From assembly GCF_029962835.1 (NCBI RefSeq), contig NC_080575.1, positions 42,508,336 through 42,572,335 on the forward strand: a stretch of 64,000 nucleotides of DNA. Direction: 5' to 3'. The translations under genes were made by a program, and so were the position numbers. Of this stretch, positions 11,212 through 23,025 are shown one piece after another; the stretch's first letter is position 1; each line of letters starts with the position of its first letter. The DNA is from Magnolia sinica. Lineage: Eukaryota > Streptophyta > Magnoliopsida > Magnoliales > Magnoliaceae. A model generated the notes under the pieces. It was not told the DNA's origin, did not search any database, and saw only the letters and a list, made by a program, of their open reading frames with translations.

Positions 11212-12091
11212 TGTTTCGACCAAAAACGAAAAACATTTGATTTGGGAAATTATCTCACTCAATAATGACAAAAAGAAAGAACTAAGAGAACAATCATCAA
11301 AGTTATTCATTCTGAGTTCTTTACGTCCTTTTGATCCTCCGATTCTGAGATAGAATTTCATAAAAATACAAAAGTACAAGTATTAAATAGGCTCAAATAT
11401 AAATTTCAGCAGCATTCCAGCTCATATCAGTCATGTCTCCAGGGGAAATGAGTTGTGCGGGATTTTCGTGTACTTCGTCCCTCATTAACATGATAAAGGA
11501 GTGCTAAGATTCCTTTGGAATATTTGAGTCCGCCCAAAGATTTGAGAAAATGTAGCATAATGCAGCCTCAAAGAGTACTCGTGCAACTCCTCCATGAGTT
11601 GCGCGAGCCGAGGAGTTGCACGGGCCTCGCCAGGAGTAGCGTGGCCCGACCTTCTGTTCTCTACACTCCCTCTCCCTCTCTCCATCTCCAGTACCTATCA
11701 AAAACACTGGTCTTCCAAACATCCGATCCTGTAAATGAGGGGGTAGGGGGTATTTATAGGCTTTCGCACGTGTGGACCCTCAAATCTTGCACTGTGGACC
11801 CCACTTTTCATCATTGCGTGTCTCAACACAACCATCCCAATGACGAATTGTGCGCCATACTACTCCTTGATTTCGCGCAACTCCATTCTCCAGCGCAACT
11901 TGAATCTTCTGCAATCTTCTCCCTATGCAACTCGTGATCCATGCAACTCGCTCCCATCGCAACTTGATTCCCTTCTTCTTTCTTCTTCTGGCCCTTTCTT
12001 CTTTCTGTCTGATATCTTCTCTTCTCTCAAAATTTTCGTGTTCTTAACAACGCACAATGAGAACTTTCGTATATATTTTTGTGCACCAACA
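11212..12091 (-). repeat. TE-C 5' LTR
   Basis: 880 bp, starting TGTTTCGACC and ending GCACCAACA, a direct copy of 5793-6757. A TATA motif is conserved at about 11748-11762 on the minus strand. It is followed by CAATG (TAATG on the far side of the element). Confidence 0.85.
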
Positions 12092-12345
12092 CAATGATAA
12101 TTGAAGGCTTGCCATTAAAAACTTTAGTAATTTATTTTTCATCCAACCTGCTGATAAGGTCAACTAGAATGGGATGAAGGGAAAATACAAAGATTATCTT
12201 GACCCAAAACTTTTGTGGCCTACAAAAAACTTTTAATGGGCATTCACCACTTTTTTCAGTGGTGTGGTCCACCATCTGCTTTAGTTCTGGTATAACTATA
12301 AGTGTAAAGCTTTGTCAATTACATATGTTGTCCAAATGAGCCCTA
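12092..12345. repeat. R1 dispersed repeat, right portion beyond TE-C
   Basis: Continues the repeat broken at 5792: 'catccaacctgctgataagg', 'cccaaaacttttgtggccta', 'ggtgtggtccaccatctg'. The same phrases in the same order occur near 14205-14400 and, inverted, near 45180-45300. No coding potential. Confidence 0.6.
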
Positions 12346-12449
12346 TGGATAAGATAAGATAAGTGTGCCATGGTACTACATCACAAAAACTAAAAAATGC
12401 ATCAAAACCCTATAGGAAAACCTTATGAACCTATCTCCCAAAGTCTAAG

Positions 12450-13870
12450 CATGGATTAAATGAAATGATTGAAATTCAGGCATGTTCGGTTGCACCGAAC
12501 CTACATTCGGTCCCACCAAAGTGAACCATAACATGATATCAAGCATATTAGCAAATTCAGCCGTAATCGAATGTGAAATTTGGTCCCACTGAATGCACCT
12601 TTGGTGCCACTGAAAGCAACGCTCGGTGGCACTGAAATAAGCCACAACAAGATAGCAAGCAGACTAGCTAATTCAGTTCCATAGAGGTAGCGCTTAGTGC
12701 CACCGAACTTCGCAAAAATTGTACAGATAGCAAACGATCAAATTTGGCTACAACCGAATGCTAAATTCGGTCTGACCAAAGGTCACCTTCAGTGCGACCG
12801 AAGGTGCCAAAAACTGTCTAGCAGTAAGAGTTAATTTTCATGTCTAATTTGGTACGACCAAAGATGCCAAAAACTATCTAGCAGCTAGAGTTTATTTTCA
12901 TGCCTAATTCAGTGCGATCGAAGGTTAATTTGATCCAACCGACAACTAGTCATTTTTTTACTGTTTTTCAGCTGTTTCAATCATTTTATAAATACAATTC
13001 TTGGGCATCAAAACCAAAGGGTAAGAAGTAGATAGAGCTTTGTGAAAGTGTGATTCTTTAACTAAAAACCGTCCTCCCAAGATCTTTCCCTCATGGAATT
13101 CATCATTCAATCCTCGTGATCAAGCACATTTATTGAGCATTCAAAACTCGAATTGAAATATGAACTCTAGCATTCATTAATGCTCTAATGCTTATCTTTA
13201 ATGGCAAATCTTTTGTGATAAAGGGCATTGAATGCTAGTCCTTGGGAATCGTAACCTAATCCTTAAAAGATCCCTCATCTTGAGTTTGGATTCACCCACC
13301 CTTCATCCATACCTTGGCACCAGTAGAGGCACATTTATTTCAAAATTACAGTTCAAGAGAGCTAAAGAAGATGCTTTCATGATTGATGAAGCTCTTCAAC
13401 AAGGCGCTTCAATGGGGTTCATTTACTTTAACTAAGAAAGTTATTTTTGAGTCTATTTTGTCTGGAAACCGATTCTTGTGTAGAATTGGGTTTCAGAGTT
13501 TGACCAACCAAACTCATATGTTTTCATCGTTGTGTAGGGTGTCTTGATTGAATTTGAGATCCAAACTCTCTAAGACCTTTTGTAGGCCATCAACAGATGT
13601 AAAATGTAAAGACCCTATGTAGGCTGTAATGGTTTATGGTAAACTTAATTTAAAACTATTTTGATAGTGAAATCCGGTACACTCTAAAAGAGATTGAGTT
13701 AGCCGGGAGTGGAGTACGTACATAGCCAAACTACTATAAATAGTACGCAATGGGCCGAATGATTTTTGCTTGTAGTTATTTTTACCTTACTGAATGATGT
13801 GGTTGCCTATCCTTACCGTAACAAACATGTTGATATTCACCCCCCTCTCGGACATTAGTCATATATTCAA
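12450..13870. repeat. copia-type LTR remnant with TTCGG...CCGAA repeats
   Basis: 12480-12950 is packed with degenerate copies of a short palindrome (TTCGGTNCCACCGAA and relatives). A TATA-like motif (TTTATAAATACAATTC, about 12983-12998) follows, then several hundred bases without a frame, ending in 'attcacccccctctcgg' (about 13833-13850), a phrase common near the ends of plant copia LTRs. This U3-repeats-then-TATA order mirrors the copia LTR at 2024-2645. No primer site, gag or partner LTR is nearby, so it could be a solo LTR. Borders are approximate. Confidence 0.4.
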
Positions 13871-13984
13871 GCTTTACTAGTAGCAGTAAAACCGCAATTT
13901 TAATAATGTCCTAAAATGTGCTGAAAAAACAAATGGATAGCCTAGATATGAAACATATTTATCAAGGTAGGCTATCAAGTTGCA

Positions 13985-15030
13985 GACAAGGGGATTGCCC
14001 AGTGTGCCAACCTCTGTGGTGTGTTGACATCACTCTGTGCCCACCATTATGTATGTGTTATATCTACATTGTCCGTCCATTTGGCAAGATCATTTTAAGT
14101 CATGAGACAAAAAATGAGGCAGATCTAAGGCTCGAGTGGACAACACCATAGAAAGAAGCGGGGATAATGATTCCCACCATTGAAACCTTCTTAGGGCCCA
14201 CCATGATGTTTATTTGTCATCCAAAATGTTCATAAGGTCACAAAGACATGGATGAAGGGGAAAAAATAAATATCATATTGATCCAAAACTTCTTAAGAGC
14301 ACTTCTTTGGCCAATAAGAAATTTTTAGTGGTAGTTGTTCATTCTGCACTGCTTTTTGTGATGTGCTCCAGCTGATCTTTAGATCTGCCTCATTTTTTTG
14401 CCCATGCCCTAAAATGATCTCGTAAAATGTGGATATAACATATACAACATGGTGGGGCCTATGGAACTTGTTAATGTCGCCACACCACCATGCAATCCAT
14501 TTCCCAAGTTTCACAGGTGGAGTGCATACTGGGGAAGCAGATTGGCTGGCATAGCACACACCACCAGCCTAGCTACGTGTTGCACGAAGATTATCATTGA
14601 AGCTCCTTGAGCTCTGACTTGTACCAATGGTTCAAAGGAGATCAAAGTTACATGACCCCACAATGATGTATTTATTATATCCACACCGTTCATACACTTA
14701 GAGATTAGAGCATTACCCCAAAAATGAGTTATATCCAAAGCTCAAGTGGACCACACCAAAAATAGCAGTGAGAACCCCCAAATGATTTTAATGGTAGACG
14801 TTTAATCCCTCACTACTCTTTGCAGTGTGGTCCACTTGATCTTTGGATCTATCTTATTTTTTGGCTCAAGCCTTTCAATGAGCTCGCTAAATGGACAAAT
14901 GATTTGGATATAACACATAACTCAAGATGGGATCCACAGAACTTGGTGATGTCCACACAATAGCCAACTCAGTGGTGTGTGGAACACAGCCAATCCACTT
15001 TGCATATCGGACCTTCCCTAATGTTCTCGT
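13985..15030. repeat. two adjacent R1-type repeats
   Basis: The first unit (about 13985-14545) has imperfect terminal inverted repeats: 'attgcccagtgtgccaacct' with 'gcccaccattatgtatgtgt' on the left, and their counterparts in reverse near 14440-14545. The second (about 14640-14985) contains 'gtggaccacaccaaaaatag', 'ctttgcagtgtggtccactt' and 'gatctttggatct'. No frame of interest. They end just left of the MULE terminal repeat. Confidence 0.5.
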
Positions 15031-15037
15031 ATGGGAG

Positions 15038-15264
15038 GGGCGCTGATCAGGTACTACCCCCGCCCCTGCAGAGCTCAGGACATGCTGGATGTGTAACCTC
15101 TGTATTAGTGGAGAGCGGGAATGTCAAAAGTAGCCGGACACATCAACAAATGGACGATGTTAGCCCGTGTTTGTACTCGGGTCAATGAAAAGCCCTAAAC
15201 CTCTCATTTTCTTTTATTCTTTACGTTTCTCTCTTTATTCTCACTCCCTCTTTCCCTATCCATG

Positions 15265-15309
<45 letters not shown>

Positions 15310-15900
15310 AACAACCCCAAACCCTCCCTCTCTTTCTCTCCTGGCTTATCCCTCTCATCTCTCCCTGATCAATCTCGCCCCTTGTTTCTCTAGCAACATT
15401 CCCTTATCAATCTCGCCCCCTCTTTCTCTAGTGGCATTCTATTGCAACCCATTTGCTGACCACTATCATCTTAATGGATCTCTCATCGTACCTCTGCATA
15501 TAATGGGTAGGGTTTCTACCCTAGATTTATTTTTCTTCATCCTATTTACATGATTAGATTATAGATTTGAAATTAGGGTTTTTCTTTTGGAAAATGAATT
15601 GGGATATTATCTTTTGTAATTGGAATTTAGAGTTTCTCGTTTAGAAGTACAATTGCAATTAGGGTTTTGGGATTGGGATTAGTAAAAATTCTCTCCCATC
15701 ACATAATCCTAGCCATTCGATTAGTGGTCTATCCGAAATTCAGTTGGTAAAAGAAAAATCCATCAATCGTGATGGGCATGCCCTCTTTGTGATGGAGGAG
15801 ATTTTTGGGGCATGGCCTGTTTGTGATGGGCCTCACTGGAGAGCTCACTGTACAATGAAAAGAGATTCTTATTAAAATTTGCATTTTCTATAATCTAATT
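15038..15900 (+). repeat. left terminal inverted repeat of the MULE
   Basis: About 860 bp, inverted relative to 44021-44952. Shared marks include 'ggtactacccccgc', 'taacctctgtatt', 'gcccgtgtttgtact', a (CT)n run at 15268-15306, 'gggtagggtttctaccctag', 'gattttt' with 'ggggcatggcctgtttgt' and 'gagattcttatt'. The matching stops at 'ttttctataatctaatt'. In MULEs such repeats carry transposase binding sites and a promoter. Like the right one, it contains a leader-like pyrimidine-rich region. Confidence 0.8.
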
Positions 15901-16674
15901 TACATGATCTTATATAATTATTTCATATCAAATTCCTATGTACCCATTTAGTTTTCTTCTTTTCTTATAATGCAGAACATACAGTTGGGATTTGTATCTT
16001 GAAACATTTACCATCGGGCACACTCATAACCTAACATGGGGGTGGTGCACTCGCTATATTGGCTGATTGTCGCAAAATGATCTCTTTGCTGGATGGTTCA
16101 TTAGCTGTATTCTCCATTGAATTCATGTTTAGGGGCCAACCATTTCTGCATCAATGTAGCTAGCTTATACCAATTGAGGACTGAGGTTGTTGCAGCTGCA
16201 TTATATGGGCATTGACCATAACTAAGATTAGTGGGGTGCTCCTCGTGGTGGCAAAGATGGAGAGGTTGCAGGCTATGAAGAAATTAGTGATACTATTGAT
16301 GTCTTAAGTTTTTCATGGGCATGTGATGGCCTAAGGTTATGCTACTTGTTGCTCTAGCTAAGCATTTGGTCTAGTCATGGATCTATTTTTTATTTTTTTG
16401 TACTTATTGTGGATATGTTGTTTTCTTTCAAATACGTTGTGTAGTGTTGTCTAGACTGGGTTATACTATAAGTGAGCCCCGGAACTTTTTGTGCACCTAG
16501 CTAAATGCTTATTCAACTAATTTGTTCAAATTAACTAAGTTATGGGTGGACTGTTCTAGCTTTATATGGAAAAATAATAATCTAAAACTAGGTTCTCATA
16601 CGTTTGGCTCTAAGAAGTCTCCCCCCCAATGGTGTATGTTAGCTGCCTTCTTGCCCTCTCTCAGCATTCCAACC
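15901..16674. other. unrecognised sequence in the MULE left arm
   Basis: A pyrimidine tract followed by AG (tttcttataatgcag, ending about 15975) looks like a 3' splice site, but no frame downstream is convincing. This could be a captured host fragment or the tail of a second MULE gene. I do not recognise it. Confidence 0.3.
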
Positions 16675-17401
16675 TGATGTAGAGTGGGTCACGGATAGTT
16701 TCATGGCCAAGATGGATCAGAAAAGGCCCGGTCAACGACAGAAGTGATCCAGACTGTCGGAACTTAGATCGGGCGTATCTTACAATCCAGAATGAGTTAT
16801 CGAGCTTAAAATATATGATTTTGGGGTAGAACGGGCTACTTTAGCCAACCAACCTAGCTATGCCAGGTTACATAACCCGGATTTGTGAAATACCCCTAGA
16901 TCGATAGTCGTTTCCCTGTTTTAATTTCATTTTTACTATAAATAGTAAGTTTTAGTTTGATTATAACTCTTCATCCGTTAGGCTTAAGGAGTTGCGTCCA
17001 ACATGAGAAGAGCTTAGAATAATTAGGAGAACGGTGTGGTGAAGCCAAATAGGACACTACTATTTTTGGCCGAAAACTTTGTGCACTAGTAGACATCACG
17101 ACCGTTTATAAATAGTAAGTTTACTATTTATAGTAAGTCGCGAATTCTAGGAGTTTTAGTTGTAGTTTGCTTCTGATTTCTCTCCCATTGGTTGGTATCC
17201 CTATTTAAATGGTTTTGAACTTGTTTATTGGGATTCATTAAATCAATTTTGAATTTATTAGAATTTATTTCTATTTTCTGCTTTCTTTCCTCATGGATTT
17301 GAGAAGTCTCTGTGAGGAGTCTAGAGAAGCTCCGTGGACTCGGAGTAGTTATGCTCTTGAGGAAGACGGTGATTGACCTCATCACGTTCATCCCTGCGTC
17401 A
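16675..17401. repeat. candidate solo LTR of a gypsy element
   Basis: About 727 bp beginning TGATGTAGAG and ending CCTGCGTCA. Inside are paired 'tactataaatagtaag' and 'tactatttatagtaag' motifs, and an end region ('atcacgttcatccctgcgtc') familiar from chromovirus-type plant LTRs. The 5-base flanks CAACC and TAGCC agree at 3 of 5 positions, both differences being transitions. No internal sequence follows, so recombination to a solo LTR fits. Lineage is from memory of similar sequences and is unsure. Confidence 0.4.
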
Positions 17402-18716
17402 TAGCCTCACTTTAGCACCTATGAAGCACATTTGACAATTGCAAATTAAGTTGTCAAGTCAGTGCGAATGGACATACAAAAATCATCTCGACCATTGATC
17501 ATTGATCTAAGGGCATACGTAGGCTTAGATGGAATTAGATGGGAGGGACTTGTATTTGGTCTTGCAAATTTCATCATGCATTTGATGAAGATGGGAAAGG
17601 TTGGGATTATAGGGGATGAAATTGCATTTGGTCCCATGCAGGATTTTTGGTGGATTTTGAAATCCACTACACATGTGGACCCTACATTAATGCATGTGTT
17701 TTATCCATGCCGTCTATCCATGTATGCCCTTTACACATGAAATTCTGGTTATATATGTTTACAGGTGACAAACATCCATTCTAGTTATATACGTGTACAA
17801 AAACATCTTGGTCAGATGGCTGGAATCATTTCATTGTCATGACTTTTGGTCATACTTCATACACAGATATGCAAATCCTTTGTTCATATTTCATACACAT
17901 TGTTTCTCAATGGTCCTGGTCATAGTTCTAAACTCCGTTCTAGCAAGATCAACTTAGTCATGACTCATCAAGATGTGAAGTTTGGAGAGCCAATTGCATC
18001 AACCAACAAGTTTGTGCCTCATTTGTGACCATGCATGTGAAAGGGAGACAATGCTTTATAACCCGAATGCATAAGCTCTTAGACTTCTCATAGCTTTGCT
18101 CTTATAATCCATGTAAGAATGTCCTTGAGATTTCACAAGCTCCAAATTAATTGTACCACTTTTCAGACAGGCCCCAACAAAATAAAAATAAAAGGGGGTT
18201 ATGCCTATCATATGATGAAAATAAATACAACTTCTACACAAATGAGAAAAAAAGGAAGAAGAATTCAGGCATGCCCCAACAAAAAAAAGGGGAGCCATGC
18301 CTATTATATGGTAGAAACAAATACAACTTCCTAACAGACGTTCTGAGAAGACAAAACATCCCGCCAACCACTTAACAAAACACCCAAATGCTAGCTTACA
18401 ACTTGCATTACCACCACCGATCCATAAAAATTTTTGCCCTAAAAACACTACCGTACACAAACCCATTCAACTGCTGGCATGTAAACAAAGTAACATAGCA
18501 AGCAACCTAATTGAACCATGGCTTGAAAGCAAAGAAGATGATGACAACACTTAGCTACTCGCAACATAGGAATACCATAATAGCATTGTCAAAATTTCAC
18601 CAGAGTTGAGAGAACTTATCAGCATAGAGTGAAGGGAAGTAACCAAAAAGGTAAAAAAGAAGAAGCTCATACAACCAATCCAACTTGTAAAAAGCCAAAA
18701 CTGTTGATAAAGCAAA
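17402..18716. other. unrecognised sequence in the MULE left arm
   Basis: Contains several open but unrecognised frames (for example 17462-17740 on the plus strand). A degenerate direct duplication of about 105-base spacing is built on 'gccccaacaaaa' and 'atgcctat(c/t)atatg(a/g)t' (about 18172-18345). I see no domain. Confidence 0.3.
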
Positions 18717-18724
18717 CACACGAT

Positions 18725-19316
18725 TAGAGGTGTACATGAACCGAGCTAGCTCGGTTAGCTTGCTCGACTCAACTTGAAAAAGCTCGATTTGACTCGGTTC
18801 GAAGTTGAGTTCAAGCCGAGTCGAGTGGATTTTTTGAGCTCGAAAATGAGTTCGAGAGGGCCCCAGCTTGACTAAACTCGAATCGAATCCAGCTCGAAAT
18901 GAACTCGAATTGAACCAGTTCGGTGACTCGGTTACTTTGATATTGATGTTGCTCACCAAGTGTTTAATGAAATGCGCCAAAGAAGTGTGTCTGGTGGCAA
19001 GGAAGGTATGTATATGAAACCAACACCCTTTTTTCTTGATTTTTATGTTGGTTAGAAGGTGTTTGATAAAATACTTGTAAAACCATTGCTGTGTCTCAAA
19101 TATAGTGAGATTTTGAAGGTGCAGTCTAGCTGTTGGTGAAAATACTGCAATGGTGAACTCGGCTCGATCTTGGCTTGAATTGGTCCGAGCTGCTGATCGA
19201 ACTGAGCCGAGCTGGCTAGTCAGGCTCGAGGACCTAGCTGAGCTAAGTTCGAGCTGAGGCAGCTAGTGGCCGAGCCGAGCCGAGTTGAGGCCAGCTCGAC
19301 TCGATGTACACCCCTT
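18725..19316. mobile_element. hAT-type MITE, 592 bp
   Basis: Left end TAGAGGTGTACATG and right end CATGTACACCCCTT-like (as found: cgatgtacacccctt) are imperfect inverted repeats. The 8-base flanks are CACACGAT (18717-18724) and CACACAAT (19317-19324), 7 of 8 identical. The TIR sequence and 8-bp duplication are typical of hAT elements. The arms are filled with CGAGCTCGG / ACTCGGCTCGA-like palindromic words; there is no coding capacity. Confidence 0.8.
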
Positions 19317-19837
19317 CACACAATGCATATTGTTGATATAAAGAAAAATAAATAAATATAAGTTTGAACAAATGTGGTAAATCAACCACAGTAGAATCAG
19401 GATTTCTATGAGTGGAACTGTATCTTGGAGCAATGGTTGCACACTTGAAATGATGAATGTTAAAAAGGATTCCCTACTTTTCTTCTTCATCCACTCTCTT
19501 CTTTCTAATGGATAAGAGAAAATTTTTATTAAGAAAAGTTGCAAGAGAAGATTATAGCAAAAACTGAAAGAAGAGAACTTTTTTTTGAAAGATAACTCTA
19601 AGAAGAAAACTGAAAAAGAGTGCATATATCCTTATCATAGATCCTTCTTCATTCTTCCTTCCTATAGTTAAACCTTCGTTACTTGACAAAGAAAAATGAA
19701 AAAATTTTACTTCTGTTTTGGGATTTTTAACTTATTTTCCCTAATAACTGACCGAATACATTAACCAATAAATATTTCTTTCCTTCTCTTTCTTAAAAGA
19801 GAAAATTTGAGAGTATTTTGAAGAAGCATGACCTTTA

Positions 19838-20377
19838 GGGCCTATTTGGACATTGGTATTAGATGAGATGGAATTGTTTTAGAAGGAGTTATCATCATTT
19901 ATTGCACAATGATTACATGTTTGGAAATACCATGGTATTTTTACCATCAAATTCCATGTTTAGGATCAAATTCATCCCTTGAGAAATGAATCTGGATCCT
20001 CTGCTTGCCACAAGCAAGAAAATCTTGTTTTCCTACATTATAATTGCTTCATATAATCACTGACGTTATTAGCACTATGCATTAAATGCAGTGTGTGATG
20101 ATGTGACCCATTCAAATTGCAGCAAGTAGGATTTTACTACTTGTGATAAGCAGATGATCCAGATTCTTAAGAAATACATTGTATTATGTGATTTCTGTGT
20201 TTGGTGGAGCATGGATTGTAATCAACAGTTCATGTTTTCGCAACTGGGTTTGGTCACTTGTGTGCATGTGCAGCTTGAATGACACATGTAAAAGGCATGT
20301 ATGGATGGAATTTGCATGAGGTTAAATGCAATTCCATACCACTTATTCCCATCTAACAACATGTACCAAACAAGCCC
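19838..20377. mobile_element. Tourist/Harbinger-type MITE, 540 bp
   Basis: Left end GGGCCTATTTGG and right end CCAAACAAGCCC are inverted repeats. Their continuation (AGATGAGATGGAATT against AATTCCATACCACTTATTCC) extends the match to about 40 bases. TTA flanks both sides (19835-19837 and 20378-20380), the usual 3-bp duplication of Harbinger-type MITEs. No coding capacity. Confidence 0.8.
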
Positions 20378-20380
20378 TTA

Positions 20381-21321
20381 TCTTTTTTCTTTTGGCATAA
20401 GAACGTTGTTGTCATCACAAAAGAACAAGAAAGTGGGGGAAATCCCAACAAAGAAAGCACGCATGCAAGCAAAAAAGAAGCCAAAATATATAGAACATAA
20501 TCAAGATGGCTAGAGTCCTATGATAGTTCATCACCATTTAAGAAAATGGTGGAGAATCTTTTAATATTGAGTAATTTTATTCTTAGTTGCAGACAAGAAT
20601 ATATGCTCACCTTTGATAAAAGAAAATCTAATTACTCGAGCGTAGGTGGTGATCTTCACCCCCCACCGATTGATTGTAATCATGTAGTGCTGAATCTTTA
20701 TGTAAATGTGATACTTGCGGGTTTCTCAAGTGAATTTGCTAGTATAAATTGATACTTGGTTGGTGGTTGCAAGGGGCCAAAGGGGCACTCATGGATCCAC
20801 TTGGACCATTCCTGGGTATTCCGAAATGACTCTCTCTAGGAAAATTTGAACTCTGGTAAAGTAAAAACACAATAATAAAAACTTCAATGAGCACAAGTGA
20901 TACAAATGTTATATATAATATTACAAAACTACTAAATTAAATGTCATTTTTACGTGAGGTCCAATGTTGGTAGGGTTTTGTTGAAACATGCAAAGATTAG
21001 GTAGTTTGTACCCACTTTAAGGCAATTGAGCATTGATGAATCCATAAGGGCTAGGAGTGTAGTTCATCACCATTTGATGATCATGTCTTACATGGTATCC
21101 ACTTGGTAATCCAAAAGAATTTATCAACATAATATATGAACCCTAATAGAGAAGAAACAAGAATAAGAAACTTTAACAAAGTAACCATATGCTATTATAA
21201 GCTTTAATAAGCATGTTCGTAACAATACCATATTGAAATGACCCAATTGGGGGAATGCAAATGGATAAGGTGATGGTTGAAATGAATGATGGTGCATAAT
21301 GTTTGATGCCTCGGCCCTTGT
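20381..21321. other. sequence downstream of the transposase pseudogene
   Basis: No recognisable gene. As the FRS-like gene runs on the minus strand and ends near 21322, this stretch should hold its 3' region. It contains 'aataaaa' motifs (for example near 20870), but no polyadenylation site can be proved. Confidence 0.3.
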
Positions 21322-23020
21322 CTACTTCTCGTGATTTGTTTGTGGCTGAACAGATTCAATTTGAGATATTTTCTTCCTTATTTTATCTAACGGATTTTTA
21401 AACGCACGATGGCTACCTCTAACTATAGGCTTTACTTTAATGCCACTTGCAGTTTGTGAACACAGACTATCTACAAAAGTAATTTTTTTTTTATTGCAAG
21501 GCATGCACTTTCAGTTGGCTCACAGTGTGCATGTTCAACATCTACAATTTTGATCGTCTTAGGGTATGCAAGTTCATTACTCATACTTACGATCGGCTCA
21601 AGGCATGCACAATCAATATCTACACTTTCGTCATTGACTTGAGATGACATCAATGGAGGTTCCTTGATCATTTTTATACATCCCATAACTTTATCATGAG
21701 ATTTGTCTACAAATTCAAAAACCTCGTCATGTTCCTCGACCATTGTTACAATTTTAAGAAGCTTGTGACATAAATATTTTTTCCGCTTATCTAAAGCAAC
21801 ATTGCAGTCACCTTGTATTGTTAATCTAGTATGATCTTTAGCAAAATCTACCTTTACATTTCTTCACCACATCTTTAGAATATAATGGGGATGAAGCACC
21901 TTTATATTATGATGATCTAGAACTTTCAATGCATGACTACATAGGATACCCACAAACTCAAACTTCTTGCAGCTACAACTCACAGTATTGTCCAATGAGT
22001 CGAATTTAACAGTACGTCCTTCATACTTTTCGTTATAAGTAACTCGAAACTCTGTAATCGTGCCAAACTCACTACATTTAAACATGGCATAACTAAGACT
22101 TTTTTTTAATACTTATCTTGAAAAATTTTCAAACACTTCTGGTGTGTATGCCCTTTTCCGCTTCCTTTAGCATATTCACATCAAGAAATAGTACCAGGGT
22201 ACTTTGCCTCATTCTAAAATCAGCCATGGACTCCCGGTATCGCCGATTAGCTAGTATTTGTTCGTATTGAGTGAAGAAATGTAATAGATTGTATGTGGAG
22301 TTCATATATTTTTTTCAAAAGACTATTCATGCTCTCACTTCGTGTGTATTTTTCATATCAGCACAAAATGTATTTCTTCCATAAATCAAAATCCATTTTT
22401 TTCTTTATATAAACAAATCTTGTACCAATTATTATGTATTAAATCATACTTCTCAAGCACGTTATTCCATGCAACTAAAAATTCTTCCTCCTCGTAATCA
22501 TACATGCACCTATTGAAATCAGATTCAAAACTTTTTCAAGCATTAAATGCACAATTAAGGTGTTTCACAACATTTTAGTAGATGTGCCAAATGCATAAAC
22601 AATGATATGTTTCCAACATCACTGAAGCTATTGCATTAGCCATTGTGGCATCCTGGTTAGTTAAGAATGTCATTAGCTATCTTTCAGACATCACACTTAA
22701 AAATGTTTGAAACAACCACTTGAACGATTTGATTGTCTCATTGTATAGCAAGGCCCCAATGAATATTATAGTTTTCTTATGATGATTTACCCCAATAAAT
22801 GGGGCATATGGTCATCCATAGCTATTTATCTTGTACATGGTATTAAAGCAAACTACATCCCCCAAAACATTATAATCTATTATTGACTTCATATCTGTCT
22901 AAAACATATTTGTGATTTGATCACATTCATTTACATTTATTACATAAAAGAAAGATGGATCATCTACTTACATTTTTTTAAAAAGTATTCTAGAACAACT
23001 CTTGCATCACCCTCTCCATT
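21322..23020 (-). pseudogene. FAR1/FRS-type MULE transposase, catalytic and SWIM part (split by TE-A)
   Basis: Reading leftwards from TE-A: 'DPSFFYVINVN' and 'DYNVLGDVVCFNTMYKIN', then '[16 protein letters not shown]' and 'ESFKWLF'-like '[12 protein letters not shown]', then 'DATMANAIASVM' and 'LCIWHIY', the MULE transposase domain. It is followed by a SWIM zinc finger at 21864-22000, 'CSCKKFEFVGILCSH' (CxC...CxH intact). The first catalytic Asp (CFDTTY in relatives) is Asn here, and several stops are present. A long low-similarity tail (to 21322) follows. The protein would bind the terminal repeats and catalyse transposition in an intact element; this copy is dead. Confidence 0.85.
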
Positions 23021-23025
23021 GCTTT

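Larger units (their letters stand above)
5793..12091 (-). mobile_element. TE-C: 6.3-kb LTR retrotransposon with only a gag remnant (non-autonomous)
   Basis: Two direct repeats (5793-6757 and 11212-12091) both start TGTTTCGACC and end GCACCAACA on the plus strand. Orientation is minus: the primer site (11191-11208) adjoins the right LTR and a purine tract (GAGGGGGCATT on the minus strand) adjoins the left one. Flanks are TAATG on the left and CAATG on the right, an imperfect 5-bp target duplication. The internal 4.45 kb shows a gag remnant but no protease, reverse transcriptase or integrase motif that I can find. The target is an R1 repeat. Confidence 0.85.

Noticed and set aside
18056-18466. 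136-residue minus-strand frame with an internal repeat
   Set aside because: No recognisable domain; the repeat follows a DNA-level duplication, and part is translated low-complexity A/G sequence.
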